NCBI GenBank assembly: GCA_029959085.1
Contig: JARWIR010000035.1
Location: 2,943,501 to 3,007,500, forward strand
Length of the DNA stretch: 64,000 bases
Direction: 5' to 3'
Origin: Nemophila menziesii
Taxonomy: Eukaryota > Streptophyta > Magnoliopsida > Boraginales > Hydrophyllaceae
Of the stretch, positions 1 to 10,699 are shown piece by piece. Numbering within the stretch: the first letter of the stretch is position 1; the number at the start of each line of letters is the position of its first letter. Made by a program: the position numbers and the translations under genes. Under the pieces are notes generated by a model that searched no databases, was not told the DNA's origin, and saw nothing but the letters and a program-made list of their open reading frames with translations.

Positions 1-835
1 CTTGACCTATATCAATCTTAGCACATTTATACATTTTTTTGAAGTATTACATGGAAATTCCAAGAGGAGCTATTTAACAATAGGCTTTGGAATTTACTCT
101 TAATGGCAGGGTTTGTTCTAGGACCCTAAAAGTAATAGAATGAGTGTATATAGTCCTATTTTTTAAAACAATAAGGATCTATCCATCATACCATGAAAAT
201 GTATAAAGCCTAAAGTACACTACACGCTAGGAGTAGCGAGTAGGTATGAACGTAACCTTGATGAGGAATATTGGAAAGTAGTAAAGACTATCCTTAAGTA
301 CTTAAGAAGTATTAAGGACACATTCGTCATATGTGGAGTATATAAGTTGAAGCTAATTGGGTATATAGATGTTTGTTTTGCTTCAAACGTGGATGATAGC
401 AAAGCAAGATATGGTTGTGTCTATATAGAGGAGAAGTAAATTGGAATAGTTCTAATCAAGACACTGTAACAGATTTCGGTTACTAGAAGTAGAGTACATA
501 GCAGCATAAGATGCAACTATGCCAGTGGGTTGGATAAAATAGTTCTTTATATATACATAGTGTGGTTTTCAAAATATAGATATTGTTTCTTTATACAATG
601 ACAATATTTTAGATATTGTATGATTAAAGAAACCTAGAATAAACTATATATCCAAACAAAATCTGCAATAGTACTGCTTGATTTGAGATATAATTGAACA
701 TGAAGATGTTCACATTAAATAGGTAGAAGGAAGGAACACGATGTATATCTATTCATCTAAGTGTGTCTATCAAAAGAGTCTGATGAGAACAAACTGTTTA
801 TGAATAATGGTACTTGAACGATTGGGTCTAGGCCA
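1..835 (+). pseudogene. Ty1/Copia pol remnant, RNase H region
   Basis: This is the 3' end of a Copia polyprotein, decayed. Translating + in shifting frames gives Copia landmarks in the right order: LGVASRY near 227, EYWKVVKTILKYLR near 265-306, a GYIDVCF-like RNase H stretch near 357, WNSSNQDTV near 441-467, LYNDN near 590 and EHEDVHIK near 698. These match, from general knowledge of the family, the RNase H that degrades the RNA strand during reverse transcription. Several stops (for example after GCVYIEEK near 437) and frame changes rule out function. A purine tract and an LTR follow directly, as expected at the end of a Copia element. The 5' part lies outside the window. Confidence 0.8.
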
Positions 836-844
836 AGTGGGAGA
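835..844 (+). other. Copia polypurine tract
   Basis: The sequence AAGTGGGAGA stands two bases before the LTR start TGTTGGGATT. This is the usual plus-strand priming site of plant Copia elements and fixes the orientation as +. Confidence 0.65.
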
Positions 845-845
845 T

Positions 846-2526
846 TGTTGGGATTATTCCCTAGACCCGATCGTTTTGTAATGAACACGAGTGTTTACTG
901 TACACGATAATAGTTATCACTACAGTATTGATTAAAGAAATTGTTTCCTTGAATCCATAGCAAACATTTATGGTTATGGTATTCATCTACATAATATAAA
1001 GGCAAAACCTTGATTAAGTTATGAACTAGATATCATAAGGTGTTATGATACGATAATCTAGCTCATAGGACTTAATCTAAACTTGTTCTTAATAGTAGGA
1101 TCATCGAGTTATGACCTCGATGATCTGGTTAGATTAATATGTAGCTAACAAGTATTTACTGGATAAATATCGGTAGTTCTGGTTTATCGAGTTAGGTGCA
1201 TAGATAATGCACATAGAGATGTGATTATCGAACCGACAAAAATTAGAGATTTCTAATGGTTAATTACCTTGAACTGTCAAGTAGGTTAATCTCTATAAGG
1301 ATTTTTATAATTGTAATCCTTTGACCTGAGATAATCAATAGAGTTGTCTATGTGTTTTTTATGTTTTGATACTGGACTACTAGTGTGTCATAATGCTAGT
1401 CGAAAGGATATTGGACGTAGCTAAGTATATATGCTCATAGGGATGAGTCAAGATGGAATCTATCAACTCTAGGTAAAGAGTTTGAGCTCTACGATGTCAT
1501 AAGATTATAATGATTGTATCGAATCCTTGGCCAAGGTGATAGAATGAATGAAGAAAGGAGTTTCTTAGGTCTTTCGTCAATCGTTGATAATCGACGTGTA
1601 ACGTAGTTGATTTTCTAATGGGGTTTGACAGTTGTACCATATCTTAGGATAATCCGGAGCTGTAAAGATAGAGGGAAGACATGTATAATCCTTCACCGGG
1701 TTCTTTGTACAGAGTTACTTCACGTTATCCGGTCGTTGGGGAGTGTTGTTAGACGCCAACCTCGATTAGTAGTTAATTTAATTAACTACTACCGGTTTAA
1801 CGATGAACCCACGTAGTCGCACACTAACGAATGCATTGTACTTGCTTCATGACGTTAATTAATATTATTATTAGATAATAAATATTAATTAATTATATAC
1901 TTGGAATATTGGTATATTAATTTGCTAGCACAAATTAATATTCTAATATAAGACCGATCTAAGGCAAAAGAGAAAAAAGGGAAAAAGGTCATAGGTTCGT
2001 GGATCGAACCATGGACCACTAGTAATGTGAAATATGCCACTAATCGCTAGGCTAGTCAAGTCTTTTTGTATAATGTAAAATGTCCAAGTCCACTTCAGAA
2101 GTGGGTAGTGGACCAAATTATTAAGATAATTAGTTTTCATTATACGTTCCCGGCTTTTAGCTTTTCCACTTCTTGGCTTTAAATTTTTTCCTTCTAGAGT
2201 TAATATATGTATAATGAGAAATCGATATATACATGTAACTTCTTTTCAGTTTTTCTCTCTTGAAAAAAAAACACAGTATATAGAAGGTCTCTCTCCAAAT
2301 CAGAATGGTTCTGAAAGCAAAAGAAAACTCGGTGTGCAAAGCGTGGAGGCTTCAAATCTTTGAAGCTAGAATTTGACAATTCGATTCTCACACAACGGCT
2401 TAAGGTATGTAATCGTTATTATAATTTGTTTTAAATTCTTAAATCGCAACTAGATTATCTATTAGGATTGCAATTTCTATCTTCCGCTGTATTATATGTG
2501 ATAGAATCGCTATTGCTATTCCTGCA
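846..2526 (+). repeat. Copia 3' LTR (right end uncertain)
   Basis: The LTR starts TGTTGGGATTATTCCC right after the polypurine tract. The right end is placed at CCTGCA (2521-2526) because the preceding stretch, with CTTCCGCTGT near 2482, resembles the end of Tork/Angela-type LTRs, and because Athila-type coding sequence resumes at 2540. No target duplication can be checked since the left end is outside the window. There is no gene in this stretch; short ORFs are chance. Confidence 0.55.
1990..2062 (-). other. tRNA-like sequence with A- and B-box inside the Copia LTR
   Basis: On the minus strand there is a B-box-like GGTTCGATCC (complement of 2001-2010) and, about 26 bases upstream, an A-box-like TAGCCTAGCGATTAGTGG (complement of 2037-2054). 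The order and spacing are those of a tRNA-derived pol III promoter. I cannot fold a full cloverleaf with a clear anticodon arm, so a working tRNA gene is unlikely. A SINE head or an old captured tRNA is possible. Confidence 0.35.
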
Positions 2527-2539
2527 GGGAGGCGTACCG

Positions 2540-3299
2540 TTATAAGTACAAATGGTCTCCAAAGAATGTATAGTAGAAGATTTGGAGCTTTGAAACAACG
2601 TCCCGGAGACAAATTTTGCGACTGTTGGAACTATATGTTACTAACCAGAATGAAGAACACACATTCCAATCAAATGTCTTGATATTTTCCACCGCTTCTC
2701 TAAACTTACATGTTCCGACCAATTTCTTGAACTGGAAGTAGTTTCTAATCTCTTCAATTGTAAAAGGAACAAAGTTTCCTCTAACTAGAACACGACCTTC
2801 ACTATCTCGGCTAAAGAGCCCTAAATAGAACTCAGAAACTAAGTACATACATAAATTTGAAATTCTCATCATGAATGTAGACCAACCAAATCTGTCTCCC
2901 ATCTCTAGGAATATCTTGTAATTACCTTGTCCAACTTCTTTTTCGAATACTCTCTCATAAGAAAATGGTAGTTCCGGTAAATGTTTCCATTAGGAAGCTA
3001 ACAAGGCCTTTGAAGCTTCATTCGTCTCGGGCATAGGAATCTCGATTTGTAGAGGTTGTGGTGTCTTCTCCTCGAAAGTTGTAATCTTTTTGCTCTTTGA
3101 ATTTACAACTGCATGCTTCCTCTATTCTCATGACTTGTTTTACTCTTTCTCTGCATACTAGAACTTGAACCTTTCTCAATTGTCTTCTTCTCATAGAACC
3201 CAATACCTTATTTTGATTCTTATTCATCTCCCTACCCGTAGATAATGTTTCTGTCCTTTTTGTTATCTCAATTGACCTCCAACTCATATTTCTGAACAC
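2540..3299 (-). pseudogene. family X ORF2, N-terminal half, broken
   Basis: Two minus-strand open stretches (3299-3018 and 2902-2540) with decayed sequence between them. The second contains SEFYLGLFSRD followed by a VRGNFVPFTIEEIRNY-like segment and CKFREAVENI. This lines up with REFYEGL, VPFSIERIRKSLKLP and CPFQETLND in the ORF2 copies of the array. I recognise the pattern as the putative plant transposon protein domain (often labelled Transposase_32) found in ORFs downstream of pol in Athila-like elements; its function is unknown. The C-terminus is lost at the Copia boundary. Confidence 0.6.
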
Positions 3300-3649
3300 T
3301 CTTGAAATTTGTAACCGTTGATTTTAGGTTGAACAAGTGTTGTTTGGGTTACGAAAGGTATAAGGATGATGAATTTCTATGTGAGTAAGATGAACTCTTG
3401 CTTGATTTGTGTGGATTTAAGAAATTGTTGGATAAGATTCGGTAATTTTGGGTTTTGATTCTTGGATTCTAGGTGTTTTGATATGATTTGGGTGGTTGAA
3501 TATTCTTTATAATTATGTGGGGAATGATTTGGATGTGAATTTATGGCCATTGGGTAGTATATTGATGTATGGTGAAGGTTTGTTGAAGCTTTAATGGAGG
3601 TAGGGAAAATTTGGGGAGAAAAAAGAGGCTTAAGGATTAAGAAAATTGT

Positions 3650-4010
3650 GTAACTCTAATCTTCTCATCTCATACCCTTTTATAACCCGTTATGGGGGCG
3701 CCGTGCGGTGCACCGGATGTCAAGGGTGTATACCGCACGAAAAATTCCCTGGACCCGTGCCACGGTGTTGACGATAAGGTATGGTGTAGGTGCTTCTCGG
3801 CAAAATACCAAATTTACATACCGTTGTGACGGTCTGGTCTTGGTGCGGTGCACCAGACTGATCCCAAAGTATACCGCGTGACTCTTCTATTGAGAGACGT
3901 CGCCACGGTTTGGCGCTAATGACGAGACGATTCTTTTTTCACTAGACCGTTGTGCTGAACCGTGCCACATTTTGGCTTGCCTGCGGTGTACCGGAGCTTT
4001 GGTGCGATGT
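3650..4010 (-). repeat. palindrome-rich gap between pol and ORF2, family X
   Basis: A GC-rich island in AT-rich DNA, with short palindromes: CGGTGCACCG at 3706-3715, GGTGCACC at 3847-3854 and related imperfect copies (for example near 3983). It sits where the array units carry their CCGGG palindromes, between the integrase tail and ORF2. The rest of 3300-4238 shows no gene. Confidence 0.55.
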
Positions 4011-4238
4011 ACTGCACAGAAGCTCTTGTTTTCACCAAATTTTTACGATTTTTCTCCCTAATTCGATTCCTTAAATACATACACATCAAAAACAGTACTA
4101 CCTTTCTCAATACTGCAATATCTACTACAAACAACTAATCTAAACATAAATAAAAACAAACGAAGAAAAAAAATTACAGGTTGTCTCTAGTACAACACGT
4201 TTGTTTAACGTCTTTCAAAGTTAGACGCGTTACCTCTA

Positions 4239-4560
4239 TCAAGATTTCCGTATATAGCCTCCCCAGCAACGAGCAAGGCTATGAACGTCGACTAATCTCC
4301 ATTTAATGCCCCTCTTGGGCCTGATTTCTATCACGTTAGCTGAAACAACTTCTGTAACTATGAATGGTCCCATCCACGAATCTTTGTGACTTCGTGGTCT
4401 ATTCTTGGGTTTGCGGGCTTTCCATAAAACTTCATGGCCGACGCCAAACACACTCATTGGTCTGGTATCCACAATTTTTGCGTGGATTTCTTCAGGGACT
4501 CTATAATGTGAAAGAGTGTGGATGATACGAACTGTGGGATCCAACTTCCTTTGTTTCTTA
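4239..4560 (-). pseudogene. family X integrase C-terminal fragment
   Basis: The frame contains VLWKARKP, then DSWMGPFIVTEV, the GPY/F motif of the Ty3/Gypsy integrase C-terminal domain, which helps bind DNA, then IEIRPKRGIKWRLVDVHSL and a stop. No HHCC or DDE core precedes it; the protease remnant lies only about 100 bases upstream. It is therefore a fragment left by a large internal deletion. Confidence 0.65.
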
Positions 4561-4589
4561 CCCCAGGCATAGAATGTTTAGGATATGTT

Positions 4590-5006
4590 TTTAGCACGGA
4601 GGTTAACTGTTCCCTCCTGGAATTTGATGATACTTTGACTTGTGGCCAAGAACAGCCTTCCAATTATAATTGGAACCTGCTTATCTGCATCATAATCAAA
4701 AATAACAAAGTAAGTATGGATGGTGATATTACCTGTTCTGACATGAAGGTCCTCCACTGTTCCTCATGTCTTTGTCACTGAGATATCCGCAAATTGTAAC
4801 TTCACGGGAGCTTTTTCTGTCTTCTTTAGTCCAAGCCTATCGAACACTGACTTCGGCATAAGATTCACACTTGAACCCACATCACACATCGCTTTCACTT
4901 TGAGCATACCATTAATTTCAATATGACAATTAAAACTTCCTAGATCTTTGAGCTTGAGCGGTAACTCCTTCTCTACTTTTTTCGAGACTCTCTCAGTATA
5001 AGCCAT
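4590..5006 (-). pseudogene. family X retropepsin-like protease remnant
   Basis: The frame has PLKLKDLGSF, then CDVGSSVNLMPKSVFDRLGL, which corresponds to the aspartic protease active site (D-x-G) of Athila-type elements. One in-frame TGA at about 4763 interrupts it, and the same frame continues through VIFDYD, VPIIIGRLFLATSQ and INFQEG-like residues to about 4590. In an active element this enzyme cuts the gag-pol polyprotein. The stop and the loss of downstream pol make it inactive. Confidence 0.65.
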
Positions 5007-5099
5007 AGTCTCTTTTCTGGCTTCTACACTAGAATAATATTAAAGACACTGAAAAAGATGAATATTACATGATTCTTAAGAAAAAATGAAATTGTTTGA

Positions 5100-6640
5100 A
5101 AAAGAGAGGAGGGTTTCTGGGTAGCTAGGTCTAGAAACGATTGGTTGAGAAAAGGAGACAAAAATACGACCTTTATTCAAGCTTCTACTAAAGAGAGAAG
5201 AACATTTCATAAAATTACTACTATTATGAACGAGAATGGGTAGTGTCTTAATGATCAAAATGAGGTAAATCAAAATATATTGAACTACTTCAATAATATA
5301 TTCAAAACTATTGGATCAAGAGATTTTACTTCAATTTCGGATATTATTCAGCCTAGAATTACTATAACTATGAATGAAACACTTCTCAAACCTATTCTTA
5401 TAAAAGAAACAGAGGCAGCAGTCTTTGAGCTAGGGGCTTTTAAAGCCCTAGGGCCAGAGCTTGGATGATATTAACCATATTTTTATCTCCCTCATACCTA
5501 AAGTGGATAGACCTGGAACTGTGAAACACTACAGACTTATTAGTGTCTCAAATTTTATTTATAAAATAATAGCTAGACTACTGATTAACCGATCGCAAAC
5601 CCCTCATGAAGTTATCTAGCTGATAAAAATCAAACTGCTTTTGTTCCTGGCAGAAGTATCCAAGAAAATACAAATATAACTTGTGGTTTGTAAGTATTTA
5701 GAAGAAAAAAAGAAACACATAAAACTATAGTATTGTAGTAAAGGCTTATAGACAAAAGGCTTATGAATATGTGGAATGGGATTTCCTTCATAAATTAATA
5801 ATTATAATGGGTTTTGACAAAAATTGGTGTGACAAGATTATGAATTGTATTACAGCAGTTTCATACTCTATCCTCATCAATGGTCAACCCAATAAACTTA
5901 ATAAACCCCAAAAGGGCCCGAGACAGGGTGACCTCTTATCACTTTTAATATTTTGTATTATTACACAGACCTTATCTAATTTAGTAAAACAAAAAGTAAA
6001 AAGTGGTAGCCTGGAGGGTATAAAAACCTCATCTAAATGCCCCAATTTGACCCATTTCTTATTCGCATATGATAGTGTTTTCTTTTTAAAAGTGAATTAT
6101 GAAGATACAAACCGTTTTGATGACATTATTAATATGTTTGGTTACTCTATGGGTTTAAACCTTAATTTGAATAAATGTGGAATAAAATTTAGTGCTAATT
6201 CTCCACATCATATTCAATACCTTTTTTTGCCTCTAGAGTTAGTATGAAAATTACAAGTAATTTAGGTTCTTACTTAGGATTACCCACTGAGTGGGGGAGA
6301 TACAAAGTAAGGGACTTAAATACACTTGTATAAAAATCACTAAAAAAACTACAAACTGGAAAAATCTATATCTTATAGATGCGGGTAAGGAAATTTTTAT
6401 AAAATCCATCCTTCAAAGTATTCCCAACTATTTCATGTCATCTTTCTTACTCACACTTAAAATTTGTGATCTTATCACCTCCCAAATTACCAAGTTTTGG
6501 TTGGGAAGTAAGGCTAATACAGGAATACATTGGACAAAATGGTCCAATATTACACATAGTAAACATATAGGGGGTTTGGGATTTAGGAATCTTAATATTA
6601 TGAATATAGAACCTTTGGCCAAGCAATATTTTAAATAATA
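5100..6640 (+). pseudogene. LINE reverse transcriptase remnant
   Basis: Landmarks in order: an HIFISLIPKVDRPG segment followed by HYRLISVSNFIYKIIARLL near 5475-5585, an EYVEWDFLHKLIIIMGF stretch near 5765-5815, GPRQGDLLSLLIF near 5915-5955, and LFAYDSVFFLK near 6058-6092. The last is the FADD catalytic box with the first aspartate changed to tyrosine (FAYD), which would kill the polymerase. LGSYLGLPT near 6268 and WGWMRI near 6730 are typical downstream LINE pieces. Stops and frame changes occur throughout. Confidence 0.7.
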
Positions 6641-7089
6641 AAAACTCTCTTTTGTATAAAAACCTGAAAGGGAAGTATTTCCCTAATAAGACCTTCTTAC
6701 GAGCTAAATTGGGAAATTCACCATCCTGGGGATGGATGCGTATTATAACAGAGAGAGATGCTATTAAAAACCACCTGAGATAGAATATAAGTAATGGAGA
6801 GGATATCAATCCTCAAATAGATGTCTTGATTGATCAAAGCGAGGGAATAATAAAACTCCTCAATAATAATATAACAAAAGTTTCTGAGCTTATGATTAAA
6901 GGTGAGAGATTCTTGAATTTAGATATAATTAAAGAAAAATTTCATAAGAATTTCTATGATAAAACTATTAAGATGTTTATACCTCTTGTACACTCTTAGG
7001 ATCTAGTAATTTGGAACTTGAGCCCAAATGTATACTTTCAGTTAAAAAAGCTTATCAATACCTTAAATTGGAAAAAATAAAGAAGGAAA

Positions 7090-7330
7090 CTAGTAATACT
7101 AACTAAACTTTCATCCTTAACTAGGACAGGTATATGGAAAACAGTTTGGAGTATGAATACTCCACCCAAAGTAAGAGTTATCTAAAATATATTACCTACT
7201 AATGAGAACTTGTTTAAGAAAAGGTGCACTGATAAAAAGGATTTGCTCTATATGTAATGAGAAATCATATTATATAGAACATTTACACTTTGAATGCGAT
7301 TGGGCTAAGGCCACTTGGTTAGTTTCCTAT
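7090..7330 (+). pseudogene. LINE zf-RVT-like region remnant
   Basis: The + frame near 7105-7195 reads TRTGIWKTVWSMNTPPKVRV, followed by ILPTNENLFKKR near 7190-7220 and a CSICN-like piece near 7243. This is the pattern of the zinc-binding region after RT in plant LINEs. Premature stops are present. Confidence 0.5.
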
Positions 7331-7679
7331 TAGGCTTTAAGACAGGCAACCAATCCTACTGTAAAGTGGGTACTGGATGGCCGAGGTCTTAAAACCAATG
7401 GATAAGTAGACTAATAAAAAAGCCTACCTACTCGAACTAGCTTGCATTATAGCTTGACAGAAGCATGACCCTCAATTTACAGTGGTAAAGGCCCTATGTC
7501 TATGGAAGGAATATATTATGAATAACTCTAAGGATGATCTTACAAATCTGAGGAGCAACACTGAAAAGGAAAAGGTCAGAAATGGTGTCCCTGATTGCAA
7601 ACGAGCTAATGATGATAATATAAATCTGAAGGAAAAGAACTTGATTCCCAAAACAGGAGAAAAGTAATTGAGACTGAGT

Positions 7680-8196
7680 TAGGAAATATTAAATTATCAA
7701 ACAGTAAGTGGATACCTCCATTAGTAAACTCTAAAAAATTAATAGTGATGCATCTTTTACTAAAGAACAAACTACTATATCTTGTGTTGCCATAAATCAT
7801 TAAGGAAATCTACATAAGTGTATGCCATGGAGGATCAATGTAGATAATGTTCAAGAAGCTGAAGCATTAGGAGTTTTGAAGGCTTTTCTATGGGCTAAAG
7901 AACTCAACAATTTCCACTGTATTGTGGAGAATGATAATTAGTAGCTGATGGAACCTTTTTTTTGTAATTTTATTATTAATTCCCCATGTATTAAGAACAT
8001 GATTAGAAGTATCTATTTTGTTTCTGAAAAATGTAATCCTAATTTTTCTTTCATTAGGAGAGAAAAAAACATGGTAGCGGATTGGGTATGCAAGAAAATG
8101 CCACTAGGCGAGTTTCACGGCTTCTACGCACACCCAATCCCTGCCCAATTAGAAAAGCTGATATGCCTTGATTCGTCCACTTCGGGGTTAGGCTAG
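7680..8196 (+). pseudogene. LINE C-terminal RNase H-like remnant
   Basis: The + strand has KWIPP near 7707, then stretches similar to plant LINE RNase H, ending in an open frame (7948-8196) with FSFIRREKNMVADWVCKKM. The string RREKN-VAD-V-K matches the R-x-x-N-x-x-A-D-x-L-A signature that ends these domains. Several stops before 7948 break the domain. Confidence 0.55.
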
Positions 8197-8597
8197 TTAT
8201 AGTTTGTAACCTTGAGTTTTTAATATAAGCGTTTAGAACAAAATTAATGTAGCAATTTTTTTTGGTTTACAAATAGTTTAGAGAGTGAACAACATTTCTG
8301 TATAAAAGTAGAAAAACTGTTGCAATATAGAGGCATTTTCATTTTGTAGAACATGGATGAAGAATTGCTAGACTAACCACTTTTTTATGCTGGGACCAAG
8401 TTTTGCAAATTTTGCAGATTCAGTGCTTTTTTCCTATCCAGTGGGGATGCTCTAACTAATTCAATTTGTTTAGAGTTTTAATGGAAAAGATAAATTGTTT
8501 ACCTTAATTTGGGTTCTTCAATAGTTGATAGCTTAGCCAAGCCGGGTTGAAGTTGGTGGAGAATGGTCCACGAGTGGAGACGGTATCTTGTGCAGCT

Positions 8598-8665
8598 GTA
8601 TCTTTTGAAATGTCTTGCAGTAAATATTCATGTATCTTTTGAAATCTCTTACAGTAAATATTCAT
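8598..8665. repeat. 34-bp direct repeat, two copies
   Basis: Two adjacent copies, 8598-8631 and 8632-8665, beginning GTATCTTTTGAAAT and differing at two visible positions. I see no gene in 8197-8819 apart from this and the next small repeat. Confidence 0.8.
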
Positions 8666-8691
8666 TTAACACAACTGCTGAAAGTGGTTCG

Positions 8692-8767
8692 CACAACCCA
8701 ATGAAGTGAATTGTGTCGCACAACCCAATGAATTGAATTGTGTCACACAATTCAGTGAATTATATTG
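8692..8767. repeat. 27-bp tandem repeat, nearly three copies
   Basis: Copies at 8692-8718, 8719-8745 and a shorter one at 8746-8767, beginning CACAACCCAATGAA. This is a local slippage repeat with no visible coding meaning. Confidence 0.8.
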
Positions 8768-8819
8768 CAGTTGCAGCCCAGTGGAAGGTAACTTGATTTG
8801 TTAGTGAAGTGGGCTGGAC

Positions 8820-9645
8820 CTTATGAATAAAGTATCATATTTTCTTCATATCAAATTTGAATGCCGTGATGTGCTTCGGGTTCTTTCTTTTCCTCTTCAT
8901 GTAAAAATAAATTTCCTATTCCACCAATACATCATCGTGTATCATTCTTCCTTCAATAAATAATGTTGACTACACTGTATTATTTATATATTCATGCAGA
9001 CTATTAGCTAATATTTCTGCAATAGTTTTATATTAAATTTGATGCACGATATGGGTCTATAATCATCAATATGTTCTTGTGTATCCCCCTTGGGAATAAG
9101 GGTTGTCGATGTATCGTTGAAATTCTCAAGATATATTTTTATTAAAATAGTCATGTACCATTAACAACACAATCCAATTAATTAATTCCCAAAATTCATG
9201 ATAGAACTTACCTTGTAATCCACCTGGTATGGGTGCATCGGGTGACATGTCAAAAATTTCACTCTAAGCCTCAACCATGGTGGGTGGGCTCGTCAATTGA
9301 TGATTCATTTGTTGACTAACTTATGGTTGGCTACCTTCACCGCTTATTCTATTTCTTGTGTATTCTTCTCCTTGAATATCTCTTTGAAATAATTTTGAAA
9401 ACAAGTTCGAATGTCCAATAACTCCTCTTTCAAATTTACATCTATATCTTTAATTCTGTCTGGCTCTATCCGAACAATATTTCTCTTCATTCTCATATGC
9501 CATTTTTTTTTGCTTTATACGTCACTCTTCTTGCTGAATCTCATTTGTTGGATTTAGCTTTGACAATTCTATGAGTCTATTGTTTAAATATTGGATATTT
9601 ATTTCATGATTCTTGAGTGTTCCCTACTCCACCTTTATAGATATG
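8820..9645 (-). pseudogene. LINE reverse transcriptase fragment (minus strand)
   Basis: Reading minus, the region near 9120-9050 gives LIPKGDTQEHIDDYRPISC and then KFNIKLLQKY, the first conserved RT block of plant LINEs. Downstream, near 8960-8840, come EGRMIHDDVL and a KHITAFKFDMKK segment matching the A block. Upstream, 9640-9300 looks like the pre-RT linker (LNNRLIELSKLNPTNEI). Several frames are needed, so it is dead. No continuous ORF covers it, so it is easy to overlook. Confidence 0.6.
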
Positions 9646-10699
9646 TAATAGGTAAACGCGTCTAGCCAGTGATTAGTAAAAAAATCTCTCTCTAGAAAAA
9701 AACACTCTCCCTTCTCTCTAAAAAAGCTGTTATGATGAACGACGCTTCATCTTCATCAGTGCCTCTTTTCCTTGTAATCTTTCTTAGCATCTTGGGAAAG
9801 GAACTCGTCAGAGCTTTCTTCCTCTCTCTTGGAGAATGACCTCGTCTTCAGATAGCCTTATTTTCCCCAAAAGCTACACAAACCCTATACCCTATTTGAT
9901 AATTATCCCAAATTGTTATCACAAAAAGATTATAAGAAACAACCTTCGGATAAAAGTAACAAGAAAGCTCCATCCCAAGGAACGGATTTACACAACTCTT
10001 TTATAAAGCGTGTCTATGAGCTATATCAAAAATATTTATCGAATTCTAAACCCTAAGAAAGAAGACGACAATATTAGAAGAAGCGGGAAGAGCATAGAGT
10101 TTATGCTCTACACCTATAATATTAGCAATGATTACAAAACCTTAGCTACCTCACCCTCAATAAGTATTCCGACCCTTATATTTGGTTTACATATTTTTTT
10201 TTATTATGAAACCGAAGTATGCGTATAGAATATGGGAAGAACAACTATCGGAAGAATATTAATTATGAAGAAGGGGGTTGAGCGTGCAATTAGGAGCAGT
10301 AAAGGGTGTTATTTCCCTTCATGTCTTAGGGAAAACGAACTAATTATGACTAGGCTAAAATATAAGAGGATTGTGTACTGATCTCTCTTATGCAGAGTAA
10401 GAAAATTTACCACCTCGTCAGTTTCAATAATGTCAGTAGAGAAACGAAGAGACTCTATACTTACAAGAGTCCCAAGGTAAGAAGTGTCCAATGCTTAATA
10501 AATGCCTATATAAGGTCCTTTATTACCCAGGCTAAGGTACACATTATCCATACCCCTACATTAAACTCATTTACTCTTAGCAGCTGGTACCTTACCTTGG
10601 TTCAGTTTAATTACTTTCGTACTCTTACTTTCTTGATTTACTACCACTACCAGTACTTCTTTCTCTGTTATCATTCTCTTGATTGCAAGATAAAACTCT
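9646..10699 (+). other. AT-rich stretch, possible LINE 5' leader
   Basis: I see no recognisable gene. The segment around 9690-9760 is CT-rich (CTCTCTC runs) and precedes the ORF1 remnant, so it may be the 5' untranslated region of the next LINE. A 72-codon frame at 10010-10228 has no feature that I recognise. Confidence 0.3.

Larger units (their letters stand above)
2527..5036 (-). mobile_element. Athila-type (Ty3/Gypsy) fragment, family X
   Basis: Reading minus from 5036 the order is protease, integrase C-terminus, palindrome-rich gap, ORF2 N-terminal half. Reverse transcriptase, RNase H and the integrase core are missing between about 4590 and 4550, so this copy is a deleted, non-autonomous form. 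The stretch just after the integrase tail (about 4150-4235) closely matches the complement of 48192-48290 in the complete element at 45293-52889, which puts both in one family. The fragment is cut by the Copia LTR on the left and by a LINE on the right. Confidence 0.7.
5037..8350 (+). mobile_element. L1-type LINE, 5'-truncated and decayed
   Basis: From about 5100 the + strand shows, over several frames, the linker before RT (GDKNTTFIQAS-like near 5155), the RT domain, a zf-RVT-like region and an RNase H-like end. ORF1 and the endonuclease are absent, as expected for a 5'-truncated insertion. It interrupts the family X protease region. The 3' end is placed loosely, 150 bases past the last coding match; I see no clear poly-A tail. 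Confidence 0.6.

Noticed and set aside
1990..2062. A functional tRNA gene
   Set aside because: A and B boxes are present, but I cannot form a clear cloverleaf with an acceptor stem and anticodon arm.
10010..10228. A 72-codon + frame before the LINE ORF1
   Set aside because: No recognised motif, low-complexity AT-rich translation; no support beyond an open frame.
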